NCBI RefSeq assembly: GCF_904846065.1
Contig: NZ_CAJGZV010000001.1
Location: 1 to 64,000, forward strand
DNA length: 64,000 nt
Direction: 5' to 3'
Origin: Psychrobacter immobilis
GTDB lineage: Bacteria; Pseudomonadota; Gammaproteobacteria; Pseudomonadales; Moraxellaceae
Shown here: positions 1-9,914 of the stretch, piece after piece
Numbering within the stretch: position 1 is the stretch's first letter
Layout of the letters: each line of letters opens with the position of its first letter
Made by a program: the position numbers and the translations under genes
The notes under the pieces: generated by a model
Told to the model about the DNA's origin: nothing
The model's database searches: none
What the model saw: the letters and a program-made list of their open reading frames with translations, nothing else

Positions 1-324
1 CTTTTAATAATGTATAGTTTTCAATGAGTTAAGATTAATATTCATTTAATTCTCTTAAATTAGACGGTAAATAATTACTCAGCTTTAAACAGTATCTATC
101 GATATTCATTAATTGTCATCTATAGCGTTGCCATTAAGAACTTACTTTAAGCTAAAATTTTGAGGCTCCATACTGACTTTTTGGCATATTTATCTGCTTA
201 TTGATAATTGCCTTCGCTGTGTCCTTAGCTAACTATGATTTACACTTCTTGATATTCGTATAGATAGCATCTATATATAGAAGCCGACCTAATCCCTTAC
301 TATCTAGTGTTGATACACAGTTTT
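1..324. other. Left-edge intergenic DNA
   Basis: AT-rich DNA with no convincing ORF, tRNA or hairpin on either strand. It ends at the thrS promoter. The neighbouring gene to the left lies outside the window. Confidence 0.5.
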
Positions 325-333
325 TGCTATAAT
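325..333 (+). promoter_or_regulatory. Extended -10 promoter for thrS
   Basis: TGCTATAAT is a perfect extended -10 element (TG-N-TATAAT). There is no good -35 at 17 nt, which extended -10 promoters tolerate. A start near 340 would give thrS a leader of about 195 nt, long enough to carry the operator hairpin at 481-501. A weaker alternative is TTGCCT (407-412), 18 nt, TTATAA (431-436). Confidence 0.5.
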
Positions 334-480
334 AGCTGACTTTATAATATTGCTTAATGGCATTTCTTATTAGCCTTGATTATTCAACGGTTGATTGTTT
401 GAAATTTTGCCTTTAAGTGATATCTATCTCTTATAACATATCATAGCAGTTGGATATAATTGACGCAGTCTTGCGGTTAT

Positions 481-501
481 ATGATTGATGGTTGCAATCA
501 T
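481..501 (+). promoter_or_regulatory. thrS translational operator, tRNA-Thr anticodon-arm mimic
   Basis: A 7-bp stem (ATGATTG / CAATCAT) encloses a 7-nt loop ATGGTTG. Numbered as a tRNA anticodon loop, it has U33 followed by GGU at 34-36, a threonine anticodon with the G35/U36 identity bases used by ThrRS. It lies about 34 nt upstream of the thrS ATG. In E. coli, ThrRS binds an anticodon-like hairpin at a similar place in its own mRNA and blocks ribosome binding. An upstream stem ATATC/GATAT (438-442/453-457) might be part of the fold. The function here is inferred by analogy. Confidence 0.6.
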
Positions 502-534
502 CACTGCCAACGGACGCAAAAAGGTGAATAGATT

Positions 535-2469
535 ATGGTAGCGATTACTTTACCCGATGGTAGCGTGAAAAACTTCGAAGGTAGTACCACCGTCATGGAA
601 GTGGCACAAAGCATTGGTGCAGGATTGGCTAAAGCAACGGTCGCCGGACGTGTAGATGGTCATCTAGTTGATGCGCACGACCCTATCGCTCATGATGCTA
701 AGGTTGAAATCGTGACACCAAAAGATGATGACGGTGTCGATATCATTCGCCATTCTTGTGCTCACCTATTAGGTCATGCTGTTAAGCAGCTATATCCTGA
801 TGTAAAAATGGTGATTGGTCCCGTTATCGATGATGGTTTTTATTATGACATCTATAGCGAAACGCCGTTTACACCAGAGCATATGGCAGCCATTGAAAAA
901 CGCATGATGGAGCTCATCAAGCAAGATTATGACGTTATCAAAAAAATAACGCCACGCGATGAAGTCATTAAAATCTTTGAAGAACGTGGTGAAGACTATA
1001 AGCTTAAGCTGATTAATGATATGCCAGGCGAAGAAGCCTTTGGTCTCTATCATCATCAAGAATATGTCGATATGTGCCGTGGTCCACATGTGCCAAACAC
1101 CAGATTTTTAAAAGTATTCAAACTGACCAAAATGTCTGGTGCATATTGGCGCGGTGATGCCAAGAACGAGCAACTGCAACGTATCTATGGTACAGCATGG
1201 GCGGATAAGAAAGACCTAAAAGCCTATATTCAGCGTATCGAAGAAGCTGAAAAACGTGACCATCGTAAAATTGGTAAAGCGTTAAATCTGTTCCATATGC
1301 AAGAGCAAGCGCCGGGTATGGTGTTTTGGCATGCAAATGGTTGGACTATTTACCAAGTACTTGAGCAATATATGCGTAAAGTACAGCATGATAATGGCTA
1401 TGAAGAAATTAAAACACCGCAAATCGTCGATCGTAGTTTGTGGGAGCGTTCGGGACATTGGGGTAACTATGCGACTAACATGTTCACGACTGCCAGTGAA
1501 AATCGTGATTATGCGGTAAAACCGATGAACTGCCCTTGCCACGTGCAAGTATTTAACCAAGGCTTAAAATCTTACCGTGACCTGCCATTACGTATGGCAG
1601 AGTTTGGCTCATGCCATCGAAACGAGCCATCAGGTTCACTACATGGTTTGATGCGTGTACGCGGCTTTACCCAAGATGATGCTCATATCTTCTGTACACA
1701 GTCGCAAATCCAGCAAGAAGTCGCTGACTTTATTAAGCTAACTCTTGCCGTTTATGAAGACTTTGGTTTTGATAATATTATTATGAAACTCTCGACCCGT
1801 CCTGAAAAACGGGTCGGTAGTGATGAGTCTTGGGATTTTGCCGAAAAAGCTTTGGCCGATGCATTAGATAGCTCAGGATTAGATTGGGCTTATCTGCCAG
1901 GTGAAGGCGCATTTTATGGTCCGAAGATTGAATTTAGTTTGAAAGATTCTTTAGGACGCGTCTGGCAGTGCGGTACGATTCAGGTTGACCCAAACATGCC
2001 TGAGCGCCTGGATGCCGAATTCGTCAATGAGCAAAACGAGCGTGAAGTACCTATTATGTTGCACCGTGCCATCTTAGGTTCATTCGAGCGCTTCATTGGT
2101 ATATTGATTGAAAACTATGCTGGTTGGATGCCCGTTTGGCTAGCGCCGCAACAAGTGGTGGTGATGAATATCACTGATAAACAGGCAGATGCTTGTGAAA
2201 ATGTGGTCAGCGAACTCAAAAAGTCAGGTTTGCGGGCTATTAGTGACTTGCGTAACGAAAAGATTGGATTTAAGATACGAGAGAAAACATTAGAACGCGT
2301 TCCCTATATGCTAGTATTAGGGGATAAAGAAGTCGAATCGGGCAGTGTCAACGTCCGTACGCGTGAAGGTGAAAACCTTGGCGTGATGAGTGTTCCAGAA
2401 TTTATTACATTAGTACAGACCGCTGTCAGCGAAAAAGGCCGACAGACCCCAAAAACAGATGAGGAGTAA
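535..2469 (+). CDS. thrS: Threonyl-tRNA synthetase
   Basis: Class II aminoacyl-tRNA synthetase that charges tRNA-Thr in the cytoplasm. At 644 aa it is full length. The order is an N-terminal TGS domain (about residues 1-62), the editing/SAD domain with [10 protein letters not shown] near residue 73, the catalytic core with the zinc-binding NCPCHVQVF segment and the class II motif FRNE-like CHRNEPSG, then a C-terminal anticodon-binding domain from about residue 540. The start is supported by AAGGTG 8 nt upstream and by the universal [10 protein letters not shown] opening. It ends 5 nt before the infC AUU codon, so the two are co-transcribed. Translation is probably autoregulated through the hairpin at 481-501. 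Confidence 0.98.
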   Translation: MVAITLPDGSVKNFEGSTTVMEVAQSIGAGLAKATVAGRVDGHLVDAHDPIAHDAKVEIVTPKDDDGVDIIRHSCAHLLGHAVKQLYPDVKMVIGPVIDDGFYYDIYSETPFTPEHMAAIEKRMMELIKQDYDVIKKITPRDEVIKIFEERGEDYKLKLINDMPGEEAFGLYHHQEYVDMCRGPHVPNTRFLKVFKLTKMSGAYWRGDAKNEQLQRIYGTAWADKKDLKAYIQRIEEAEKRDHRKIGKALNLFHMQEQAPGMVFWHANGWTIYQVLEQYMRKVQHDNGYEEIKTPQIVDRSLWERSGHWGNYATNMFTTASENRDYAVKPMNCPCHVQVFNQGLKSYRDLPLRMAEFGSCHRNEPSGSLHGLMRVRGFTQDDAHIFCTQSQIQQEVADFIKLTLAVYEDFGFDNIIMKLSTRPEKRVGSDESWDFAEKALADALDSSGLDWAYLPGEGAFYGPKIEFSLKDSLGRVWQCGTIQVDPNMPERLDAEFVNEQNEREVPIMLHRAILGSFERFIGILIENYAGWMPVWLAPQQVVVMNITDKQADACENVVSELKKSGLRAISDLRNEKIGFKIREKTLERVPYMLVLGDKEVESGSVNVRTREGENLGVMSVPEFITLVQTAVSEKGRQTPKTDEE

Positions 2470-2474
2470 TACCT

Positions 2475-2996
2475 ATTAAACAGTCAAACCGTTTGAACAT
2501 CAACGAAGATATCACAGCCAAAGAAGTCCGTCTCGTTAAAGAAGACGGCGAACAGATGGGCGTGGTCGATATCGAAACCGCGATGAAAGCGGCACGTGAG
2601 GACAGTCTAGATTTGGTCGAATTGGTTCCTGAAGCCAAACCGCCAGTATGCAAAATCATGGATTATAAGCATTTCCTCTATGATCAAAAGCAAAAGGCGA
2701 AAGAAGCTAAAAAGAACCAAAAGCAAACTCAGCTAAAAGAGATGAAGCTGCGTCCTAGTACTGAAGAAGCTGATTATCAGGTTAAACTGAAAAAAATCGT
2801 CAGCTTTTTGGAAGACCAAGACAAAGTTAAAATCAGTATTCGCTTTCGTGGCCGTGAAATGGCGCACCAAGAAATTGGTCGCAAGCAGCTAGATCGTATT
2901 ATCGAAGATACTGCTGAGATTGCTAACGTTGAGCAATATCCTAAGATGGAAGGTCGTCAGATGGGTATGCTGCTTGGGCCAACTAAGAAAAAGTAA
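2475..2996 (+). CDS. infC: Translation initiation factor IF-3, AUU start
   Basis: IF-3 binds the 30S subunit, prevents premature 70S formation and discriminates against non-standard start codons. The N domain ([16 protein letters not shown]) and C domain (MKLRP onwards, from about residue 85) are both present. I place the start at ATT 2475, in frame and 8 nt after GAGGAG (2461-2466), which overlaps the thrS stop. This gives 173 aa beginning with KQSNRLN after the initiator. A TTG at 2493 would lose these residues and has no Shine-Dalgarno. AUU is the classical rare infC start through which IF-3 represses its own translation. Unusually, rpmI and rplT do not follow. Confidence 0.93.
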   Translation: MKQSNRLNINEDITAKEVRLVKEDGEQMGVVDIETAMKAAREDSLDLVELVPEAKPPVCKIMDYKHFLYDQKQKAKEAKKNQKQTQLKEMKLRPSTEEADYQVKLKKIVSFLEDQDKVKISIRFRGREMAHQEIGRKQLDRIIEDTAEIANVEQYPKMEGRQMGMLLGPTKKK

Positions 2997-3042
2997 TCTG
3001 TTTATTAGATGGCTGTTAGTCAATATAGATATGTATAACCTT

Positions 3043-3078
3043 AACCATCAATATACTGCGGGATATTGATGGTTTTTT
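3043..3078 (+). terminator. Rho-independent terminator after infC
   Basis: A 12-bp perfect stem AACCATCAATAT / ATATTGATGGTT with an 8-nt loop is followed by a T run. It closes the thrS-infC unit. Confidence 0.9.
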
Positions 3079-3317
3079 ATTGTGTGCATAGATACATATC
3101 TCTTTTAAATATGTTTAGTCAGATATAATTGGCTGACTCTATTTTACAAAACCTACCTTCTCAACCATTTGATTACGCGGTAATCTAAAGGTCTGTTTTA
3201 TATTTGCTAATCAGCATTTATTAAAAATTTCTAGTAAGTGTATAAAAATAACGTATATCACGACCATCAGAGTCGTTGACAAAAACACTACTTTTATCCA
3301 ATATTGAAGGAAATTTC

Positions 3318-4562
3318 ATGCAAGAATTGACCCCACCAGAAAACGCAACGACGCCAAGTATTTCTCTAACCGCGCCTGAACCTGTGAGAGAAATACAAAA
3401 AAGCGAAGCAGATCAGATGGTCAAATTGGATGACAGCCAAATCCCAGAACTTGATGCCAAGGTCGATGCCTTTGTTGATCATGTGATTAATAATTCTGTG
3501 CACAGTGCTGAGTTTCAGCAAAATGTGCAATCGATTCATAATCTCGGCACCAAAGAGATTCGTGAATCAGCCCAAGTGTCTAATCGTATGCTTGATTTAC
3601 CCGCCAAAAGTCTCAATGACAGCTTGTTTGATAATTCCCCTATCGCCAAGTCATTGACTGAGTTGCGCGGCATCGTCGAAGATTTAGATCCCAGTAAAAA
3701 AGAGCTGACCAGCTCGCGTAAGTTATTCGGTCTCATCCCATTTGGCAATAAAGTACAGGATTACTTCCGTCAATATGAATCGGCACAATCACATATCAAC
3801 GCCGTAGTAACCAGTCTATATAATGGTAAGGATGAGCTGCTCAAAGACAATGCGATGATTGAGCAAGAAAAAGTCAATATGTGGGAGCTGATGCAATCCA
3901 TACGCCAATACGTTTATGTCGGCAAAAAGATTGATGAGCAGTTAGAACAGAAGGTTTATGCGATAGAAGCGACCGATCCCGAAAAAGCACGCATTATTAA
4001 AGAAGAGATGTTGTTTTATGTGCGTCAAAAAAACACCGACTTTTTAACTCAGTTAGCCGTGAACGTGCAAGGCTATTTAGCGCTCGATACCATTCGCCGC
4101 AATAACTTAGAATTGATAAAAGGCGTTGATCGAGCCACCACAACCACCGTATCTGCACTACGTACAGCGGTCGTGGTTGCACAAGCGATGACCAATCAAA
4201 AACTGGTGCTTGATCAAATTACTGCTTTAAATAAAACCACCAGTAGCTTAATTGAATCGACCTCAGCGATGCTAAAACGTCAGTCAGGTGAAATCCATGA
4301 GCATGCGACCAGTAGCAGCATTGAGCTTGATAAATTGCAAAACGCTTTCAATAACGTCTATGATACGATGGATATGATTAGCAATTATAAAATTGAAGCG
4401 CTAGAGAACATGAAACAGACGGTCAATACTTTGACTACTGAAGTCGATAAGGCTCAGAAATACTTGGATAAGTCTAATCAAACAACAGTATTAGAAGTGT
4501 CGAAAGAGATAGACAGTAAAAAGATAACCAATAGATCAAGTACAGTCGATATCGACATTTGA
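3318..4562 (+). CDS. TelA family toxic anion resistance protein
   Basis: A 414-aa, largely alpha-helical soluble protein of the TelA/KlaA family (PF05816), named after plasmid tellurite resistance. Chromosomal members have general envelope-stress roles that are poorly defined. Family features seen are the acidic N-terminus, a KLFGLIPFGNK block near residue 150, a long helical middle with the AQAMTNQKLVLDQI segment, and NTTSS-like repeats near the C-terminus. The start at 3318 is chosen because AAGGAA lies 5 nt upstream. The open frame could begin at TTG 3276, but that has no Shine-Dalgarno. It stands alone between infC and rnr. The exact substrate or stress is unknown. Confidence 0.85.
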   Translation: MQELTPPENATTPSISLTAPEPVREIQKSEADQMVKLDDSQIPELDAKVDAFVDHVINNSVHSAEFQQNVQSIHNLGTKEIRESAQVSNRMLDLPAKSLNDSLFDNSPIAKSLTELRGIVEDLDPSKKELTSSRKLFGLIPFGNKVQDYFRQYESAQSHINAVVTSLYNGKDELLKDNAMIEQEKVNMWELMQSIRQYVYVGKKIDEQLEQKVYAIEATDPEKARIIKEEMLFYVRQKNTDFLTQLAVNVQGYLALDTIRRNNLELIKGVDRATTTTVSALRTAVVVAQAMTNQKLVLDQITALNKTTSSLIESTSAMLKRQSGEIHEHATSSSIELDKLQNAFNNVYDTMDMISNYKIEALENMKQTVNTLTTEVDKAQKYLDKSNQTTVLEVSKEIDSKKITNRSSTVDIDI

Positions 4563-4656
4563 TTTGTTTTTAATAGTTGTTGCCTATTAGAGGTGGCCAC
4601 TTCCTGCTACCAAATACACTTAAGACAATTGACGCAAGATATTGCAACGTCGTTCG

Positions 4657-4665
4657 TGTTAAGAT
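4657..4665 (+). promoter_or_regulatory. Probable extended -10 promoter for rnr
   Basis: TGTTAAGAT fits TG-N-TAAGAT and would start transcription about 30 nt upstream of the rnr ATG. A TTGACG at 4629-4634 is too far away to be its -35. Confidence 0.35.
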
Positions 4666-4704
4666 AGCCATTATTAATAATTTTAAAAATAGATACGGTA
4701 ATTT

Positions 4705-6999
4705 ATGAGTTGGAACGATCCAAACGCCTCAAGTGAGGCAAAAAGATATGACAATCCTATCCCTAGTCGCGAACTGATACTCAGTACGATTAATGAGCAT
4801 GGTGAAGTCACGCATCAACAATTGGCAAAAGCCTTTAATATTGATGACCCAGACCAGTTTGACGCTTTAGGCAATCGCCTAAAAGCGATGGCACGTGATG
4901 GACAAGTAAACCGCGACGGTCGTCCTTATCGCTATCGCACGGTGACCAAGCAAGATGTCGTCAGAGGTACAGTGTCTGCACATCCGAAAGGCTTTGGCTT
5001 TGTATTATTAAGCGATATGCCAGATTTGTTTTTGCATGAAAAGCAAATGCGCTGGGTTTTCAACGGTGACACTGTAGATGCAGTCGGTACATCGACAGAC
5101 AATCGCGGGCGCACAGAAGGACGTATCGTCGATGTCGTTGAACGTCGCCAAAATAACTTCATTGGTACATTAGCGCGTGATGAAGATGGCTACTGTGTCG
5201 AGCTTGGTAGTCCAAATAATCACCAGCCGATTACCGTTACTGAAGAAAATGTACAAGCGATGAATGCCAAGCAAGGCTCTCCTGTTAAGGTTGATGTTAT
5301 TGATTGGCCAAATCAGCATGAATTTGCGACGGGTAAAATCACCGAAGTACTGTCTGATGACAATGATCGCGAACTGATTATTGAAACCACCTTACTCAAT
5401 TATGACATCCCATCAGATTTTAGTGAAGCAGCACTGAAGCAAGCCAACGATTATCAAGAGCCGACTGAAAAAGATTTAAAAGGTCGTAAAGATTTGCGTG
5501 ATTTGCCGTTGGTGACTATCGATGGTGAAGATGCACGTGATTTTGATGATGCCGTATTTGCCGAAAAACGCTCTGGTGGCAACTATCGTGTCTTAGTTGC
5601 GATTGCTGATGTCAGTTATTACGTCACACCAAACTCGCCACTTGATAAAGATGCCTACGAGCGCGGTACGTCCGTATATTTCCCGCATCGTGTGATTCCA
5701 ATGTTGCCTGAAGTACTCTCTAATGGTCTGTGTTCATTGAATCCTGACCGTGACCGTCTTTGTATGGTCGCCGATATCAAAATATCACGAGCAGGCAAAG
5801 TGACCGGTTATGAGTTCTATCCTGCTGTCATGCACTCACAAGCACGCTTAACGTATAATCAAGTGAACGCTTATCTTGAGAATCCAGAAGATAAGAGCGT
5901 ACCTACCTCACTAACGGGTAATAAAGACGTCAAAAAATCTGTCGATACCTTACATCAATTGTATGAGCTACTGCTTAAAAAGCGTGAAGAGCGTCATGCA
6001 ATGGAGTTTGAGACAGTTGAGACATACATTAAGTTTAATGAGAAAGGTGGTATCGAAGCAATCCTACCGCGTACTCGCGGTGATGCTCAAAAACTCATTG
6101 AAGAATGTATGTTGCTGGCCAATACTTGTGCAGCGAACTTTGCACTCAAGCATGAGCTTCCTGTCTTATATCGTAACCATGACAAACCTGATGGCGAAAA
6201 ATCAATGCGTATTCACGAATACGCAAAGAATTTTGGTTTAAGCTTTCCAGAAGAAAATCCAACGCAAGCCGATTATCAGCGCATTATTGAAGCCACCAAA
6301 GACAGACCCGATGCGATTAGTATCCACAGCATGCTGTTGCGCTCAATGATGCAAGCAAACTATGCGCCTGACAATATCGGTCACTTTGGGCTAGCTTATG
6401 ACGAATATAGCCACTTCACCTCGCCGATTCGTCGTTACCCTGATTTGATGCTGCATCGTGCCATCAAAGCAAAAGTGACCAATACCCAGCAGCCAGTGAT
6501 GGACTTTTCTCTTGAAGCGGCTGGCACGCAAACCTCAGATACTGAGCGCCGAGCCGAAAAAGCCTCACGCTATGTAGAGTCTTGGCTCAAGTGTCACTAT
6601 ATGAAAGATCATGTTGGTGAAGAGTTCGAAGGTGTGGTCACTACAGTCACAAGCTTCGGTTTGTTTGTTACCTTGACTGACTTATATATTGATGGTTTGG
6701 TTCACATCTCTAATGTCGGTGATGACTTCTTTGTTTACGATGAACAGCAACAACAGCTGATCGGTAAAGACAAAGGGACATTGTTCGGACTGGGCGATCG
6801 CGTTAAAGTGAAAGTTGCTGGCGTCAATATGGATCTGCTACAAATTGACTTTGATTTAAAAGCCAAATTGCAATCTAGTGAAATGAATCAAACGAAGAGC
6901 GCGCCTTCTAAGAAAAGTACTGAGAAGAAAAGTACTGATAGAAGAGGCCCCGCTAAAAAGACTGGCAGCCGTAGTAAAGGCGCAAGTAAGAAAAGCTAG
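4705..6999 (+). CDS. rnr: Ribonuclease R
   Basis: A processive 3'-5' exoribonuclease of the RNB family that degrades structured RNA, including rRNA and tmRNA-tagged messages. It matters particularly in the cold. At 764 aa the order is an N-terminal winged-helix region (about 20-80), cold-shock OB folds (about 85-225), the RNB catalytic domain with IDGEDARDFDDA at 272-283 supplying the metal-binding aspartates (D273, D279, D281, D282), an S1 domain (about 640-720) and a Lys/Ser-rich basic tail. It is monocistronic with its own promoter and terminator; the usual neighbour rlmB is absent. Confidence 0.97.
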   Translation: MSWNDPNASSEAKRYDNPIPSRELILSTINEHGEVTHQQLAKAFNIDDPDQFDALGNRLKAMARDGQVNRDGRPYRYRTVTKQDVVRGTVSAHPKGFGFVLLSDMPDLFLHEKQMRWVFNGDTVDAVGTSTDNRGRTEGRIVDVVERRQNNFIGTLARDEDGYCVELGSPNNHQPITVTEENVQAMNAKQGSPVKVDVIDWPNQHEFATGKITEVLSDDNDRELIIETTLLNYDIPSDFSEAALKQANDYQEPTEKDLKGRKDLRDLPLVTIDGEDARDFDDAVFAEKRSGGNYRVLVAIADVSYYVTPNSPLDKDAYERGTSVYFPHRVIPMLPEVLSNGLCSLNPDRDRLCMVADIKISRAGKVTGYEFYPAVMHSQARLTYNQVNAYLENPEDKSVPTSLTGNKDVKKSVDTLHQLYELLLKKREERHAMEFETVETYIKFNEKGGIEAILPRTRGDAQKLIEECMLLANTCAANFALKHELPVLYRNHDKPDGEKSMRIHEYAKNFGLSFPEENPTQADYQRIIEATKDRPDAISIHSMLLRSMMQANYAPDNIGHFGLAYDEYSHFTSPIRRYPDLMLHRAIKAKVTNTQQPVMDFSLEAAGTQTSDTERRAEKASRYVESWLKCHYMKDHVGEEFEGVVTTVTSFGLFVTLTDLYIDGLVHISNVGDDFFVYDEQQQQLIGKDKGTLFGLGDRVKVKVAGVNMDLLQIDFDLKAKLQSSEMNQTKSAPSKKSTEKKSTDRRGPAKKTGSRSKGASKKS

Positions 7000-7022
7000 T
7001 GTTAGCAAACGCTTCAAATAAT

Positions 7023-7053
7023 AAAAAGGCCAACGTCATCGTTGGCCTTTTTT
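7023..7053 (+). terminator. Terminator after rnr
   Basis: Stem GGCCAACG / CGTTGGCC (7028-7035, 7040-7047) with loop TCAT, flanked by A5 and T6. It may also serve the convergent minus-strand gene. Confidence 0.92.
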
Positions 7054-7086
7054 GTGCGTAGTATTTTATAACGACTACTTAAATCA

Positions 7087-7389
7087 TTATTGCGCATTAC
7101 TCATCTGGTCTAGACGTTCCTTGTCTGCTTCCTGAGCCTGATCTATTTTCGCGGTAGCATTATCGAGAATGGCTTTAGGCTGTTTACCAAGTGGCTGGCT
7201 TGCGACATCTACTGAGCCACTTTCTACATCATCCGTATTTGGTAACGCTGTATCGGGAGATTGCTCAGATCCTGCGTCACTTATGACTAGCTCTCTATTT
7301 TTATCACGTTGATTGCCATTAATGAGGTTGAAACCTAGTAACGCAACCATGCCCACTAGGGCGAATATAATCAAGTGTTTCATTTGCAT
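7087..7389 (-). CDS. Small membrane-anchored hypothetical protein
   Basis: A 100-aa protein with one N-terminal hydrophobic helix (residues 5-23, HLIIFALVGMVALLGFNLI). A polar, low-complexity tail rich in Asp, Ser, Gln and Ala follows, predicted to lie in the periplasm. The ATG at 7383 is an equally good start. No Shine-Dalgarno decides between them. It lies just downstream of the MscS gene on the same strand with an 83-nt gap, so it may be co-transcribed. I do not recognise the family. Confidence 0.6.
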   Translation of the reverse strand: MQMKHLIIFALVGMVALLGFNLINGNQRDKNRELVISDAGSEQSPDTALPNTDDVESGSVDVASQPLGKQPKAILDNATAKIDQAQEADKERLDQMSNAQ

Positions 7390-7472
7390 AAAAAATGTCT
7401 CGTATTTGAATGATAATCAGATATACGTTTCGTTGCATTTTTTATGCCTAGTTTTTGGTAGGTTTTTGCAAA

Positions 7473-9113
7473 TTATTCTTGCGGGCTATTATTATTCAGT
7501 AAATCAGTCTCGTCAGAGCTTTCTGCAATTTCCTGTTCAACTTTTTCCATGAGTTTGTCGTCAGGACGAGCGTTAAGCACCTCATCAGCATTGCGACCTT
7601 GTAAAATCAATTTGGCACGAGCCTTTGCTTGTTTTTTGTCCTTATCATCAACGCTATTATCTTCATTCTGGTTTTTATCGGTCACTTTGGGCGTGATTGG
7701 CGTAATTGTCATATTAGTATTAGCACTGCTGGCGTTACTGTCCTGCATATGCTCAAACGCTTTTTCTAAGTTACTATTAAAACGCAAACGATAAATCGGT
7801 TCAGGCAAGCTGAAGCCTTCATTTTCTAACGCATGCTTGGTCTCACGAATGGCAATACTGCGTGCTTTTGAGAAATCCGTATCTGATTGATCCACCCAAA
7901 TTTTAAATTCTAAAATGATATTAGAGTCGCCAACATTGGTAATGACAGCCACTGCTTTTGGTTCATCTAAAACGAATGCTAATGTATGTATCGCATCCAG
8001 TCCGACCTTGATAGCTGCTAATGGATCATCATTGGCATCAACGCCTAACTCAAAGGTAAATCGACGTTCTGGATTTTTGGTGTAGTTTAAGATCGTTGCT
8101 TTAAATACTTCAGCATTGGGAATGCGCAACTGGTTGCCATCTAAAGTCATCAGAATAGTCGCACGTGAGGTTAGCCGTACTACAATCCCCTCTTGATTAT
8201 TAATCAAAATATGATCACGTGCGCGAAATGGTTGGCGAATACTGAGCATGAGCGAGGCAATGTAATTCTCAATAGTGTCTTTGACCGCAAAACCAACGGC
8301 GATACCGATAACGCCTGCACCGCCAAGCAAAGTACCTAAGATGGTTTCGGCGCCTATCAAACTCAGCGCAAGAATCAAACCGAAAATAATAAAAATGACT
8401 TTAACGGTTTGTGACAGCAATTCGGCGACAAATGGATTGGGCGTGAGCCGCTGCCACATTTTTTTGCGATTAGACAGCCAACTACCAAACCATGTCACCA
8501 ATGCAAATAGGACAATGCCGACCAATAGGAGTGGCAAGGCTTTGACTAGATTTTTGGCTTGGGCTTTAAGACCTTGATAAACGGTAGTGACATTGTCTTG
8601 AACATCAAGGGTACGATCAATCCGATCTTCGACAGTGACCACATCTGTCAGGCGGTTGGTCAAATTAATGGCTTGTTGCGCTTTTTTCTCGTTCGGCGTC
8701 TCTCCGGTTAAGGTGACAACACCTTGCGTAACGCTGACATTGATAGCCTGCAGACCTTCTATTTCAGAAAAAATACCCTGAATACGTTGACGGATGTCAT
8801 TATCTTTTTGCGGAGTAGGAGTGGTTTCGATTTGCGCATTATTGGTGCTCTCACCACTGATTATGGGCGGTGGTGCTGGCTCAGGTATGACAACTGGAGA
8901 TGCTGAAGCTTCCTCTTCTGAGGTCGCATCAAGTAAAGGTTTATCAGCTGCCGGGTTTTCTGCTGTATCTATCCCCAATGCAGAGGTGATACCAGTCACC
9001 TCTTCACCAGCCGCATACACTGGAAAGGCAAAAAGGATGCTTAGTAACAACAGCATTTGACCGCACGCTTTTATAAAATCGCACATCGTTGAACGGTCAA
9101 AGTCAGTGTTCAT
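7473..9113 (-). CDS. BON-domain mechanosensitive channel, MscS family
   Basis: Inner-membrane small-conductance mechanosensitive channel that would release solutes on hypo-osmotic shock. From the chosen start (546 aa) there is a signal-like helix ending FAFPVYA, a Pro/Glu-rich linker, a periplasmic BON domain (about 105-175, with GVVTLTGETPNE), transmembrane helices, the glycine/alanine-rich pore helix (LLGGAGVIGIAVGFAVKD), and the cytosolic MscS beta domain. The C-terminal tail is charged. I start at 9113 because AAAGGA lies 5 nt upstream. An upstream in-frame ATG at 9149 has only a weak AAAGAAAG. Confidence 0.9.
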   Translation of the reverse strand: MNTDFDRSTMCDFIKACGQMLLLLSILFAFPVYAAGEEVTGITSALGIDTAENPAADKPLLDATSEEEASASPVVIPEPAPPPIISGESTNNAQIETTPTPQKDNDIRQRIQGIFSEIEGLQAINVSVTQGVVTLTGETPNEKKAQQAINLTNRLTDVVTVEDRIDRTLDVQDNVTTVYQGLKAQAKNLVKALPLLLVGIVLFALVTWFGSWLSNRKKMWQRLTPNPFVAELLSQTVKVIFIIFGLILALSLIGAETILGTLLGGAGVIGIAVGFAVKDTIENYIASLMLSIRQPFRARDHILINNQEGIVVRLTSRATILMTLDGNQLRIPNAEVFKATILNYTKNPERRFTFELGVDANDDPLAAIKVGLDAIHTLAFVLDEPKAVAVITNVGDSNIILEFKIWVDQSDTDFSKARSIAIRETKHALENEGFSLPEPIYRLRFNSNLEKAFEHMQDSNASSANTNMTITPITPKVTDKNQNEDNSVDDKDKKQAKARAKLILQGRNADEVLNARPDDKLMEKVEQEIAESSDETDLLNNNSPQE

Positions 9114-9176
9114 AAGCATCCTTTGCTTTTTATAGATTTTCGTACTCATCTTTCTTTACTGAATGTTCAATAATCA

Positions 9177-9914
9177 TTAACTGTCTAAATAAACTTGTGC
9201 CTCGCCCAAGTTTAACGTGCCTTCATAGATCGCGCGACCAGTAATGATACCTTCAATACAATCGCCATAAGGTTTCAGCAGTTCGATATCTTTCATATTG
9301 GTCACGCCGCCTGAAGCAATCACAGTCAAGCCGCCTTCACGTGCCAAATTGACAGTTTGTTCAACGTTGACGCCTTGCATCATGCCATCGCGGTTGATAT
9401 CGGTGTATACAATCGACGATACGCCAACATCTGCAAAGCGCTTCGCAAGCTCGGTCGCCTTGGTATCCGTCACATTTGCCCAGCCATGAGTGGCAACCAT
9501 GCCATCTTTAGCATCGATACCTACAATGATATGACCCGGAAATTCGCGGCAAGCTTCTGCGACAAACTCAGGATCTTCGACCGCTTTTGTACCAATGATG
9601 ATATAAGTCAAACCAGCCGTAATATATTGCTCAATGGTGTTCATATTGCGCACACCGCCGCCCAGCTGAATAGGCAGATTCGGATACGCTTTGGTAATGT
9701 CATTCACCACTTGTCTATGAACGGGTACGCCGTCAAATGCCCCATTCAAATCAACCAAATGCAGTCGACGTGCACCTTCCTCTACCCAGCGTGCTGCCAT
9801 GGCCACTGGATCATTAGAAAAAACCGTATTATCCTCCATACGGCCTTGTTTTAAGCGGACACATTTACCATCTTTTAAATCAATCGCCGGGATAATGACA
9901 GGCACAGCACACAT
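9177..9914 (-). CDS. hisA: Phosphoribosylformimino-AICAR phosphate isomerase
   Basis: Histidine biosynthesis enzyme, a (beta/alpha)8 barrel catalysing the Amadori rearrangement of ProFAR to PRFAR. It is 245 aa. It opens [19 protein letters not shown] with the first catalytic Asp, and has [15 protein letters not shown] and YTDINRDGM (second catalytic Asp), all typical. The frame is open up to 9995, but AAGGAA just upstream of ATG 9914 and family length fix the start. hisF, its usual partner, is not adjacent, and hisBH lie about 21 kb away on the same strand. Confidence 0.97.
   Translation of the reverse strand: MCAVPVIIPAIDLKDGKCVRLKQGRMEDNTVFSNDPVAMAARWVEEGARRLHLVDLNGAFDGVPVHRQVVNDITKAYPNLPIQLGGGVRNMNTIEQYITAGLTYIIIGTKAVEDPEFVAEACREFPGHIIVGIDAKDGMVATHGWANVTDTKATELAKRFADVGVSSIVYTDINRDGMMQGVNVEQTVNLAREGGLTVIASGGVTNMKDIELLKPYGDCIEGIITGRAIYEGTLNLGEAQVYLDS

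Noticed and set aside
3276..3304. TTGACA-17-CAATAT as the telA promoter
   Set aside because: The start site would fall onto the ribosome binding site; -10 match is only three of six.
9357..9854. 165-codon plus-strand ORF
   Set aside because: Antisense to hisA, whose identity is certain.
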